Shown one piece after another: positions 8,885-16,898 of a DNA stretch of 64,000 nucleotides. A program made the position numbers and the translations under genes. Origin of the DNA: Ardenticatenaceae bacterium (GTDB taxonomy: Bacteria; Chloroflexota; Anaerolineae; Promineifilales; Promineifilaceae); the NCBI GenBank assembly GCA_020634215.1, contig JACKCD010000006.1, positions 75,093 through 139,092 on the forward strand. The letters run 5' to 3'. Positions within the stretch are counted from its first letter, which is position 1. Each line of letters opens with the position of its first letter. The notes beneath the pieces were generated by a model. The model searched no databases, had not been told where the DNA came from, and saw only the letters and a list, made by a program, of their open reading frames with translations.

Positions 8885-9427
8885 CTACGCTTGTTGTTGC
8901 CTTTCCCGCATCGCCTGTAGCGTTAGAATTTCACCGCAGTGGCGCACGCTGTCCTGGAAAACGTGGCGCACCCAAGCATAGACCGGCTGCTCATTTTTGC
9001 CCCACTGTCGTAGTTCATCCAAGCCACCTTCTGGCAGACCGCGCAAATAATCATAGATGGCCTGGTGGGTTTGATCGAAGTAGTCAAACAGCAGGGCACG
9101 TTCAAACTGGGGGATGGCCGCAACTTCTTCAGCCGTGTAGCCGATTACGGAGCCAAACCCGGCGATCCCTAGCCCGCGTGAATCATAATTCACTTGTTTG
9201 TCCCAGCCGTCCCGAAACCACAATTCATCTTCCTGGGTTTGCCCCTGCAAAAACCGTACCAAAAACACATCCAACATGCGTGCCACGTGCCAGATGGTGA
9301 CGTTGATGCTGTTTGCGGCAGGGTCAGGCGTCCAGTAAAGTAGTTCAGTGGGCATGTCGGCCACCTCGTTTTTAATCCAGTTGGCGTTGAATTCCATCAA
9401 ATCTATGAGCATTTCTATTGGGGTCAT
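8885..9427 (-). CDS. DinB-superfamily protein
   Basis: The product has 180 residues. It has the four-helix DinB pattern: an N-terminal helix, the TIWHVARMLDVFLVRF helix with a central His, and a C-terminal WVRHVFQDSVRHCGEILTL helix with conserved histidines. A metal-dependent enzyme or damage-inducible protein is likely, but the reaction is unknown. ATG 9427 is chosen because AAGGAG lies about 6 bases upstream; extra in-frame starts at 9433 and beyond have no such site. It is divergent from mutY. Confidence 0.78.
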   Translation of the reverse strand: MTPIEMLIDLMEFNANWIKNEVADMPTELLYWTPDPAANSINVTIWHVARMLDVFLVRFLQGQTQEDELWFRDGWDKQVNYDSRGLGIAGFGSVIGYTAEEVAAIPQFERALLFDYFDQTHQAIYDYLRGLPEGGLDELRQWGKNEQPVYAWVRHVFQDSVRHCGEILTLQAMRERQQQA

Positions 9428-9462
9428 TAACATCTCCTTTTTTGGAAGCATTATGGGAAAAG

Positions 9463-9491
9463 TTGGGGCAGTGTCAAGCTGGGGTTACAAT
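9463..9491 (+). promoter_or_regulatory. mutY promoter, predicted leaderless start
   Basis: TTGGGG (9463-9468), a 17-base spacer and TACAAT (9486-9491). The start codon begins 6 bases after the -10 box, where transcription would start, and there is no ribosome site. A leaderless messenger is predicted. Confidence 0.5.
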
Positions 9492-9497
9492 GGGGTC

Positions 9498-10601
9498 ATG
9501 AATGATCTGCGAGAGATTGCCCCTTTGTTGTTGGCCTGGTGGGATGCTGGGCATGAGTCGTTGCCGTGGCGGGAGACCAAAGACCCATACCACATTTGGG
9601 TGTCGGAGATTATGCTGCAGCAGACGCAGGTGGCGACGGTCATTCCTTATTATGAGCGTTGGCTGGTGCGGTTTCCCACAGTGGAGACGCTGGCAGAGGC
9701 ATCGCTGGATGAGGTGCTAAAGCTGTGGGAAGGGTTGGGTTATTACAGCCGGGCGCGAAATTTGCACGCGGCGGCAAAGATGGTGCTGGAGCGGTTTAAC
9801 GGCCGTTTACCCCCCACCGCCGCCGACCTCCAATCCCTCAAAGGGATTGGACGCTACACCGCTGGAGCCATCGCCTCCATTGCCTTTGATGAGCCAGCCC
9901 CCATTCTCGATGGCAATGTTATCCGCGTTTTCAGTCGGCTGACCGATCTTGACGAGGATGTGACGACTACGGCTGCTAAAAAGCGGCTGTGGCAGCTTGC
10001 CACCGAGGTTGTGCCTACCAAACGGCCGGGTGATTTTAACCAGGCGCTAATGGAATTGGGGCAGCAGGTGTGTGCGCCAGCCAGACCATTGTGCCTGCTT
10101 TGCCCGCTGCAAAGCCTGTGCCTGGCACGGCAGTGCGGGACGCAGCTAGAGCGCCCGGTGCGCCCACCGCGTAAAAACACGCCCCACTATGATGTGGCGG
10201 CGGGTATCATTTGGCAAACGGAGGAGCGGGGGGAAAACGGCCGTTTTTTGATTGCACAACGGCCGTTAGAAGGGTTGCTGGGTGGTCTGTGGGAATTCCC
10301 CGGTGGCAAGCAGGAGCCAGGGGAAACGCTGCCGCAAACGTTGGTGCGTGAGATTGAGGAAGAGTTGGCACTCACCATTCGCGTAGACAGCTTTCTGGTA
10401 AGCATTAAACACGCCTTTACCCATTTTCGCATCACCGTCCACGCCTTTCATGCCACCCATGTGGCGGGCGTGCCGCAGCATTTAAGCGTGGCAAACCACG
10501 CCTGGGTGACGTTGGCCGATTTAGACAACTACGCTTTTGCGCTCACCAACCGCAAAATCATTGCTGCATTGAGGAATTGGAGATTGGAGATTGGAGATTG
10601 A
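9498..10601 (+). CDS. mutY: A/G-specific adenine DNA glycosylase
   Basis: The 367-residue product removes adenine mispaired with 8-oxoguanine. From this start, the catalytic Glu37 (in SEIMLQQTQV) and Asp138 (in ILDGNVIRVFS) fall at the same positions as in E. coli MutY. So do the [4Fe-4S] ligands Cys192, Cys199, Cys202 and Cys208 (CX6CX2CX5C). The helix-hairpin-helix is LKGIGRYTAGAIAS. A C-terminal Nudix-like 8-oxoG recognition domain contains LWEFPGGKQEPGE. The last residues EIGD and the stop codon come from the GATTGGA repeat at the gene's 3' end. Confidence 0.97.
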   Translation: MNDLREIAPLLLAWWDAGHESLPWRETKDPYHIWVSEIMLQQTQVATVIPYYERWLVRFPTVETLAEASLDEVLKLWEGLGYYSRARNLHAAAKMVLERFNGRLPPTAADLQSLKGIGRYTAGAIASIAFDEPAPILDGNVIRVFSRLTDLDEDVTTTAAKKRLWQLATEVVPTKRPGDFNQALMELGQQVCAPARPLCLLCPLQSLCLARQCGTQLERPVRPPRKNTPHYDVAAGIIWQTEERGENGRFLIAQRPLEGLLGGLWEFPGGKQEPGETLPQTLVREIEEELALTIRVDSFLVSIKHAFTHFRITVHAFHATHVAGVPQHLSVANHAWVTLADLDNYAFALTNRKIIAALRNWRLEIGD

Positions 10602-10632
10602 TCAGATTCCCAATCTCCAATCTCTAATCTCT
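10574..10632. repeat. GATTGGA heptamer inverted repeat overlapping the mutY stop
   Basis: Three tandem GATTGGA units on the left, starting inside mutY, face the inverse words AATCTCCAATCTC on the right. They can form a hairpin just after the stop codon and may act as a factor-independent transcript end, though there is no U-tract. The same family occurs at 3508-3542, 29310-29330, 30430-30467 and 56226-56297. Confidence 0.7.
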
Positions 10633-10676
10633 TTCCCCTTTCACGCTCTCTTAATGGTTTGGCCTGTCGTTTGGCG

Positions 10677-10682
10677 TATCAT
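10677..10682 (+). promoter_or_regulatory. -10 box of the TPR gene, predicted leaderless
   Basis: TATCAT ends 6 bases before ATG 10689, the same geometry as at mutY and the 1518 DinB gene. The -35 region is weak (TGGTTT at 10655 with a 16-base spacer). No ribosome site is present. Confidence 0.35.
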
Positions 10683-10688
10683 ATTTTT

Positions 10689-12005
10689 ATGGCTCAACCA
10701 ACTGCATCCGGCTTCTTCGATACTCTCACCATTTCCAAAGCGGCGATGGCACTTTACCGCGAAGCGCGGCAGGCTTCCAAGCTGCATGAACACCGTCGTG
10801 CCATTACGCTTTATTCCGAAGCCTATGCCTTTCCTGAGACTTCGTCGCTTTTTCGAGCGCGGCTGCTAGAGTATCGTGGCGAAAGTCATTGGCTGCTGTG
10901 CGAATTTAACCAGGCAGAACAGGATTATGAAGCAGCGTTAGCGCTGTGTAATGAGCCAGATCAGGCGGCGCGGGTGCGAGTGCGGTTGAGTGAGATGGCA
11001 AATTTTTTAGGGGATTACGGCCGTTCTCTCGAATTATGTCAACAGGCACTGGAAGAAAGCAAGCTGGCGAGCAGCGTGCTGGTGACGGCGTGGGCACGTC
11101 GGGGCGTGGCGATTGCTCTACGGCAGCAGGGCAACACCGAACAAGCATTGAGCTATTTGACCCAGGCGTTGGCGACATTCCGCACCATGGGAGAGGCGCG
11201 GGAACAGGGACGGATTTTGGTCAGCATTGCTCGTACCCATTTGATGCGCGGCGAATACCAGCGGGCGGTGACGGCACTGCAAGAAGCACTCCACCTGTTC
11301 CGTTCGCTTGATGATCGCTGGCGCATCACCCAGGTTTTGAGCGATTTAGGTGAGTGTTACCAGGGATTATATGACCTGGAGACGGCACTTGAGTTTCATG
11401 AACGGGCACTTGTTCTGGCGCAGGAGCAACAGATTCATATTTTCTTGCCCCAAATTTACCGCAATTTAGGTTTTGTGTTGGTGCAGTTGGGTCAGATTGA
11501 CGCGGGGATGGTTTATCTGGGGCGTTCATTGGAGGAGGCGCAGACCTTACAGGCTCGTGAACAAGAGGTGCTGTCGCTGTATCAATTAGCGCAGTCATGT
11601 CTTTTTGCCACCAGCCAGCCCGAACTGGCGAAGCGGTATGTGGCGATGTTGAAGCAGTTGGCAGAGGCGTTGCAGGCGGCTCGCTTTTGTGCTCTAGCTG
11701 CTTTTGCTGAGGGGGAATTGTTGTTTGCGTGTGGGGAGCGGCAAACGGCCGTTTCTTCTCTCGAACGGGCACTGATTTGGGCACAAACGGCCGTTGATCG
11801 CGGCATCCTCTGGCAGCTCCACGCCGCCATGAGCCGCATGGTAGACAACCCCGAAATCGCCAACATCCACCGCAGCATCGCCGCCGAATTTCTGCGCCAA
11901 ACTGCCGAGCCGCTGCAAGACCCCCAGGTCAAAAAACGCTTCCTCCAAGCCCCACCCGTGGCCGCTATTTTACAGGCTACCACAGTTGACCTCAACCCCC
12001 TCTAA
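10689..12005 (+). CDS. Tetratricopeptide-repeat protein
   Basis: The 438-residue product is a soluble TPR solenoid with no signal peptide. Repeats run from about residue 15 to 380, for example GDYGRSLELCQQALEES, GNTEQALSYLTQALATF and GEYQRAVTALQEALHLF. The pattern of acidic and alanine-rich helices resembles the TPR arms of LuxR- or BTAD-type regulators, but no effector domain is attached. A protein-interaction role is likely and partners are unknown. Two palindromes near 11744 and 11786 encode TAVS and TAVD. After them the codons become C-ending. Confidence 0.85.
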   Translation: MAQPTASGFFDTLTISKAAMALYREARQASKLHEHRRAITLYSEAYAFPETSSLFRARLLEYRGESHWLLCEFNQAEQDYEAALALCNEPDQAARVRVRLSEMANFLGDYGRSLELCQQALEESKLASSVLVTAWARRGVAIALRQQGNTEQALSYLTQALATFRTMGEAREQGRILVSIARTHLMRGEYQRAVTALQEALHLFRSLDDRWRITQVLSDLGECYQGLYDLETALEFHERALVLAQEQQIHIFLPQIYRNLGFVLVQLGQIDAGMVYLGRSLEEAQTLQAREQEVLSLYQLAQSCLFATSQPELAKRYVAMLKQLAEALQAARFCALAAFAEGELLFACGERQTAVSSLERALIWAQTAVDRGILWQLHAAMSRMVDNPEIANIHRSIAAEFLRQTAEPLQDPQVKKRFLQAPPVAAILQATTVDLNPL

Positions 12006-12026
12006 CGCTATAGTTTTGCCTGAATA

Positions 12027-12092
12027 ATGCAGGTTACAAGTTGCAGGTAGCAACCTTGTCAGCAAACATGACTTGCCACTTGCCACTTGCCG
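12027..12092. repeat. CACTTGC heptamer inverted repeat
   Basis: A left arm with GGTTACAAGTTGCAGGTAGCAA faces three CACTTGC-type units (12070-12090). It falls between the TPR gene and the HExxH protein. It is related to the repeat at 3370-3430. Confidence 0.55.
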
Positions 12093-12094
12093 CT

Positions 12095-12937
12095 ATGGTT
12101 TTGTTGGGTGGTCATATGTTCCTGTTTTTTCAAGCAATTTTTGCCTGGCTGGCCGAACGGCTACGTGATTTGTTTCTTTGGCCAATCAATCTGGTGCGTG
12201 ATTTTCCCGTGCGCTCGGCGCGTCTGCTGGCGACGTTGTGGCGTGGAGTGAAGGGGGTTGTTTTCTTTTTGCCGGACTTGGTGAATGTTAGGAGTGTGGG
12301 GGGGGGAAACGGCCGTTTATCCCCTTACATACAGCACAAAGTCGGCCGCTTCATTGATTGGCTCCACCAACTCCTTGCCAACCTCTTCGACCTCATTGGC
12401 GGTCCCGAAATTGCCCAATTCTTCATGCATCTCATCACCAAAACCACCCCTCTCACCGGTGCTGAAATCGCCATGATGTCCAGCGTCCTTGGCTCCCACG
12501 CCTTGCGCTACGGCGAAATTCGCGTTGCCGAAGGTGGCCTCTTCAACCTCATCTTCAAGCTAAACGGCAACCTCGCCTTCGCCACCTGGCACACCATCAA
12601 CCTTCCCCTAAACAGCGACAGTCAAGGATATAGCCACACCCGCCAGAATCTCCCCATTGTTGTCCACGAACTCACCCACGTCTACCAATACGAGCAAATC
12701 GGCACCCGCTATTTGGGCGAAGCCATCTACATGCTCATTAAAACCAAACGCGATTGCTATAACTATGGTGGCGGCAGCGGCCTGGCAGCCGCCTGTTCTC
12801 ACGGCAAAAAATATTGCGACTTTAACCGTGAGCAACAGGCCAAAATAACCCAGGACTACTTCTACCTTCGCCAAGCTGGCTACGACACAACACCCTATGA
12901 ACCCTTTTTACAGCAAGCCCGCGCCGGAGACCTTTAA
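12095..12937 (+). CDS. Putative HExxH zinc metalloprotein with N-terminal membrane-active segment
   Basis: The product has about 280 residues. A hydrophobic N-terminus (MFLFFQAIFAWLAERLRDLFLW) may be an anchor or amphipathic helix. The middle, HALRYGEIRVAEGGLF, precedes IVVHELTHVYQYEQIGTRYLGEAIY, an HExxH zinc motif at about residue 197, with a downstream Glu as candidate third ligand. This HELTHVYQYE style occurs in DUF4157-like proteins, whose role is unclear. The C-terminus has several cysteines (CYNY, AACSHGKKYC). Start ATG 12095 or 12116 cannot be decided because neither has a ribosome site. Confidence 0.65.
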   Translation: MVLLGGHMFLFFQAIFAWLAERLRDLFLWPINLVRDFPVRSARLLATLWRGVKGVVFFLPDLVNVRSVGGGNGRLSPYIQHKVGRFIDWLHQLLANLFDLIGGPEIAQFFMHLITKTTPLTGAEIAMMSSVLGSHALRYGEIRVAEGGLFNLIFKLNGNLAFATWHTINLPLNSDSQGYSHTRQNLPIVVHELTHVYQYEQIGTRYLGEAIYMLIKTKRDCYNYGGGSGLAAACSHGKKYCDFNREQQAKITQDYFYLRQAGYDTTPYEPFLQQARAGDL

Positions 12938-12999
12938 ATGTGTGCTATACGTTACAACATCCCCACTTTGTCCTTCTTTGTCCCTAGTTTGACCCTTGT

Positions 13000-13028
13000 T
13001 TGACATTATCTGTCACACCATTTATAAT
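13000..13028 (+). promoter_or_regulatory. Consensus sigma-70 promoter of the peptide transporter
   Basis: TTGACA (13000-13005), exactly 17 bases, then TATAAT (13023-13028): both hexamers match the consensus perfectly. Transcription would start near 13035, about 400 bases ahead of the binding-protein gene. It is the strongest promoter I see in the window. Confidence 0.85.
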
Positions 13029-13034
13029 AAAAGC

Positions 13035-13435
13035 CTGTTGAGAAGATACAACAATCATTTAAAACTCAAAAAGCAAGATGATTGTTACCTGTAGAAACAC
13101 AAAAGAATAAATCAAATTAAAACACAACCAACTGTTAACACAGCAAAATACAAGGCTTCAAATACATCCGGTTGTGTTTCTTGTTTTCTGAGTTATTCAA
13201 TATTTAAAGGAGGTGGTGTTACTGCACTAAAAGACGCCGGTTTGCAAAATACAATTTCTATTTTGCAAAGCTAGTGCAATAATCGGTAAATCTATATCAG
13301 CCTTTCATAAGATGTTCTTCATGTAGAACCCTACTGAAAACTGATTGCTAAACACTGATTACTGTGACTAACAGATGGAAACCCCAAACATGTTTTATAA
13401 ACCCCTTGAAGATTTTAGAGGAGGAAGATTCTAAA
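13035..13435 (+). promoter_or_regulatory. Long structured 5' leader of the peptide-binding lipoprotein
   Basis: The 400-nt leader has no long ORF. AAACACAACC (13120-13129) pairs perfectly with GGTTGTGTTT (13170-13179). A strong AAAGGAGGTG ribosome-like site (13206-13215) has only a four-codon frame, GTG to TAA, behind it. It is followed by a nested stem: TGCACTA/TAGTGCA (13223-13229 and 13272-13278) outside and TTTGCAAAATA/TATTTTGCAAA (13241-13251 and 13259-13269) inside. This suggests mRNA stabilisation or cis-regulation. I do not recognise a known riboswitch class. Confidence 0.55.
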
Positions 13436-15418
13436 ATGTTTCAAAATAAACGTTTAGTGCTTACCGCACTGTTTGCCCTCGTTGGTGCCATCATCCTTGT
13501 GGCTTGCCAACCCCAAGTTGTGACCGAAACCGTCGAAGTTACCCGCGTCGTCACTGAGACCGTTGTTGAAGAAGGTCAGACCGTAGAGGTAACTCGTGTT
13601 GTTACCGAGACCGAAGAAGTTGTTGTTGAAGTAACAGCCGAACCAGAAATGGCTCCTGTATCTAAAGACCTCGTTGTCTGTATGGCACAGGAACCTGCTA
13701 CCCTTTATCCAGCTGGTGGCTCCATGCTTGCTCAATCTGCAGTCATGCACGCCATTTGGACTGACCAATACAGCAGCTTGAGCTATGATTACCAACCCGT
13801 TGGTATTGCCAAGCTCCCCAGTTTGGCTGATGGTGATGCCGTTGTTAACGAAGTAGAAGTAAACGCTGGTGATACAGTTTTAGGTGCTGATGGCGAGCCT
13901 GTAACCCTCGAAGAAGGTGTTGAAGTCACCAATGCTGCTGGCGAAACGGTTGCCTTTGATGGTACTCCAGTTATGATGAAGCAGATGACCGTTGACTTCG
14001 AGATCGTTGCTCGTAACTGGTCAGATGGCGAACCTGTCACCTCTGCTGATTACGTCTATACTTACAGTGTTTATGCTGACCCTGACACACCTGCTTCCAA
14101 ATTCACGGTCGATCGTACTGCCGCATTTGAAGCAACCGGCGATCTGGGCGTTCGTTGGACTGGTATTCCAGGTTACCTTGACTCCACTTATTTCCTGAAT
14201 GCTATTCCTGGCGGTGCTAATCAAATCTTCCCGGAACATGCCTGGAGCCAATACTCTGCTGCTGAACTGTTGGAAGCTGAAGATGTTAGCCGTAGCCCCA
14301 TTGGCGATGGTGCTTTTGTTGTGTCCGAATGGGTTGCTGGTGACAGCATTCGCCTAGTTCGCAATGACAACTACTATCGCGCCAGCGAAGGTTTGCCCTA
14401 CCTCAGCTCTGTAACCTACAAGTTTATCCCCGACACCAACCAAATGGTTGCCCAGTTGCTCTCTGGTCAGTGTGATATCGGTACGCAGGATGGTATGGAC
14501 GTTGGTCAATCCCCATTCCTCATCGAAGCTCAGAACAACGGTCTGTTGACCCCCTACTTCCAGACCGGTACCGTTTTTGAACACATTGACTTCGGCATCA
14601 ACTCCTACGGCGACTATGGTGATGGTGTTGGCCGTCCTGACTGGTTTGAAGATGTTCGCGTCCGCCAAGCCATGACCATGTGTACCGACCGCCAGAGTAT
14701 GGTTGACAACATCCTCTACGGCAAATCCGAAGTTATCCATACCTACATCCCCAGTGTTCACCCACTCTATCCTGATGGGTTGACCGAGTGGCCTTACGAT
14801 GTCGAACAGGCTAATGCTCTCCTCGACGAAGTGGGCTATGTAGATAGCGATGGCGATGGTATTCGTGAAGATTCTGCAACGGGTGCGCCATTCCATGTTA
14901 CCCTGGGTACTACTTCCGGTAACGAAATGCGCCAGCAATTGACCCAGATTTTCAAAGAAAACATGCTGCAATGCGGTATTGATGTTGAACTCTACTACCT
15001 GGCTTCCAGCGAATGGTTTGCTGATGGTCCTGACGGCCCGCTTTTTGGTCGCCGTTTTGACCTAGGTGAGTTTGCTTGGTTGACTGGCGTTGAGCCATCC
15101 TGTGGTCTCTACCTCTCCTCTGCTATCACCGGTCCAATCGAAGAAGGTTTTGGCGGTTGGGGTGAATCCAACGAGACTGGTTGGTCGAATGCCGACTACG
15201 ATGCTGTTTGTAACGCAGCTGCCAGCTCCTTGCCTGGCACACCAGAATACGAAGACAACCACAAGGAAGCACAGCGTATTTTCTCCCAAGAAGTGCCTGT
15301 AATTCCGTTGTTCCTCCGTTTGAAAGTGGCTGCTGCTCGCACCAACGTGGTTAACTTCGGCGTTGACCCAACTCAGAACTCCGAACTCTACAACATTTAC
15401 GAACTTGATCTGCAATAG
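13436..15418 (+). CDS. Peptide ABC transporter substrate-binding lipoprotein (SBP family 5)
   Basis: The 660-residue product begins with a lipoprotein signal peptide ending in LVACQP (Cys at about residue 23). A repetitive linker follows (VTETVEVTRVVTETV, repeated), typical of Chloroflexota binding proteins. The mature part has family-5 features: SRSPIGDGAFVVSEW, YKFIPDTNQMVAQLLSGQCDIG, VRQAMTMCTDRQSMVDNILYGK. It captures oligopeptides or similar solutes at the cell surface for the permeases downstream. An insertion (VNEVEVNAGDTVLGADGEPVT) lies near residue 130. ATG 13436 has AGAGGAGGA about 10 bases upstream. Codon use is T-ending and even, as in highly expressed genes. Confidence 0.93.
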   Translation: MFQNKRLVLTALFALVGAIILVACQPQVVTETVEVTRVVTETVVEEGQTVEVTRVVTETEEVVVEVTAEPEMAPVSKDLVVCMAQEPATLYPAGGSMLAQSAVMHAIWTDQYSSLSYDYQPVGIAKLPSLADGDAVVNEVEVNAGDTVLGADGEPVTLEEGVEVTNAAGETVAFDGTPVMMKQMTVDFEIVARNWSDGEPVTSADYVYTYSVYADPDTPASKFTVDRTAAFEATGDLGVRWTGIPGYLDSTYFLNAIPGGANQIFPEHAWSQYSAAELLEAEDVSRSPIGDGAFVVSEWVAGDSIRLVRNDNYYRASEGLPYLSSVTYKFIPDTNQMVAQLLSGQCDIGTQDGMDVGQSPFLIEAQNNGLLTPYFQTGTVFEHIDFGINSYGDYGDGVGRPDWFEDVRVRQAMTMCTDRQSMVDNILYGKSEVIHTYIPSVHPLYPDGLTEWPYDVEQANALLDEVGYVDSDGDGIREDSATGAPFHVTLGTTSGNEMRQQLTQIFKENMLQCGIDVELYYLASSEWFADGPDGPLFGRRFDLGEFAWLTGVEPSCGLYLSSAITGPIEEGFGGWGESNETGWSNADYDAVCNAAASSLPGTPEYEDNHKEAQRIFSQEVPVIPLFLRLKVAAARTNVVNFGVDPTQNSELYNIYELDLQ

Positions 15419-15436
15419 TCAATTCGTTGATTGAGT

Positions 15437-15480
15437 AAAAATGGTGGTAATGCATGTTTGCATTGCCACCATTTTTTTTT
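15437..15480 (+). terminator. Rho-independent terminator after the binding-protein gene
   Basis: AATGGTGGTAATGC pairs with GCATTGCCACCATT (one G-U) and is followed by nine T. It separates the abundant binding protein from the permease genes, a usual arrangement that lets the binding protein be made in excess through partial read-through. Confidence 0.93.
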
Positions 15481-15591
15481 GTAGAGAGATGTCTCATTGT
15501 TAGCGCATAGGTATTTCATTTGATAAAATATATGTGTCTTAGAGACAAAACCCCGTTTGCAAATCTTCAAGCTTTATCGAGGAGGTAGAGC

Positions 15592-16779
15592 ATGACCAAC
15601 TATCTAATCCGACGCGGCTTTCAGATGATCATCGTGGTGATCGTAGCGACAATGGCAATCTACGGGCTGCTAAACGCCGTACCAGGAGGCCCACTGTCCG
15701 GGCTAAACCTCAGCGGGAACCAAAAAGACCGGCTCAGTGCCCAAGACATCGCCCGCATCGAAGCCACCTTGGGTCTCAACCGCCCAGTGTGGATGGCTTA
15801 CCTCACCTGGGTCGGCGGCGAAGATTGGGTTGACGAACTCGGCAACCTCGTCGGCAACCCCGACCTCAACGGCAAACTGCTCTTCACCGGCACCTGGAGC
15901 GACTACCAATCCCCCACCTGTCAGCAAGCCGGCGGCAGCAACGCCGGCGCCGACCCCGACCGCCTCATGCCCTGCAATCGGGGCATCATCCGCTGGGACT
16001 GGGGAGAATCATGGTCACTGGCACGCGGTCAATCCGTCTCCAACATCATCCAAAGCCGCGTCGGCAACACCATCATCCTCATGACCATCGTCTCCATCCT
16101 CTCCATCGTCATCGCCGTCCCCATTGGCATCATCAGTGCCGTGCGGCAGTACAGCGCCCTCGACTACGCCGTCACCACCTTCAGCTTCTTCGGCATCGCC
16201 ATGCCCGTCTTCTGGTTCGGGCTGCTGCTCATCATCCTCTTCGGCGTCAAATTCCAGCAGTGGGGATTCCCCTACTTCCCCACCGGCGACGTCTTCACCA
16301 CCCGCGTCACCCCCGGCAGCATCCAGGACATCCTCAGCGTCACCCCCGGCACCGTCACCGACCGGATCGTCCACCTCATCCTGCCCGTCACCATGCTCAG
16401 CCTCTTCTCGCTGGCTGGGTGGAGCCGGTTCATGCGCTCCTCCATGCTCGAAGTGCTGCGGCAAGACTACGTCCGCACCGCCCGCGCCAAAGGGCTAACC
16501 GAACGCATTGTCATCATGAAACACGCCACCCGCAACGCCCTCATCCCGCTCATCACCATCGTCGTCTTCCAAATCCCCGACATCTTCGGTGGCGCCATCG
16601 TCACCGAAACCATCTTCAACTATCCAGGGATGGGACGGCTGTTCATTGATGCCCTCAACCGGGACGACTGGCCAATTGTGATGGCTTATCTGTTTATATC
16701 GGCCATCCTCGTCGTCATCGCCACCCTAGTGGGTGACATTCTCTACACCATCGTAGACCCCCGCATCCGCTTTGATTAG
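15592..16779 (+). CDS. Peptide ABC transporter permease, OppB/DppB type
   Basis: The 395-residue product has the N-terminal TM helix IIVVIVATMAIYGLLNAVPGGPLSG typical of DppB, a periplasmic insertion of about 80 residues (15830-16000) and then five TM helices. The EAA-like loop VRTARAKGLTERIVIMKHATRNALIPL contacts the ATPases. A GAGGAGGTAGAG ribosome site precedes ATG 15592. The + strand is strongly C-rich throughout and creates several long false frames. The gene holds no AACGGCCGTT palindrome. Confidence 0.95.
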   Translation: MTNYLIRRGFQMIIVVIVATMAIYGLLNAVPGGPLSGLNLSGNQKDRLSAQDIARIEATLGLNRPVWMAYLTWVGGEDWVDELGNLVGNPDLNGKLLFTGTWSDYQSPTCQQAGGSNAGADPDRLMPCNRGIIRWDWGESWSLARGQSVSNIIQSRVGNTIILMTIVSILSIVIAVPIGIISAVRQYSALDYAVTTFSFFGIAMPVFWFGLLLIILFGVKFQQWGFPYFPTGDVFTTRVTPGSIQDILSVTPGTVTDRIVHLILPVTMLSLFSLAGWSRFMRSSMLEVLRQDYVRTARAKGLTERIVIMKHATRNALIPLITIVVFQIPDIFGGAIVTETIFNYPGMGRLFIDALNRDDWPIVMAYLFISAILVVIATLVGDILYTIVDPRIRFD

Positions 16780-16898
16780 GCAGTAAGGGGTCTTCACCAA
16801 ATCGTGTGCATTTGTACGATTTGCCCAATCGTTCTTCAAGCAGACCACGGTTCGGGTAGGGAAGCCCGAACAAAAGACCACAACAAAGGAAACAAGCT

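Noticed and set aside
13120..13278. Known riboswitch in the transporter leader
   Set aside because: The stems match no class I recognise and lack conserved loop motifs; described only as structured leader.
14354..14971. 205-codon frame on the minus strand
   Set aside because: Antisense to the peptide-binding lipoprotein, whose identity is certain.
16011..16649. 212-codon frame on the plus strand
   Set aside because: His/Arg/Pro-rich product of a shifted reading of the C-rich permease gene.
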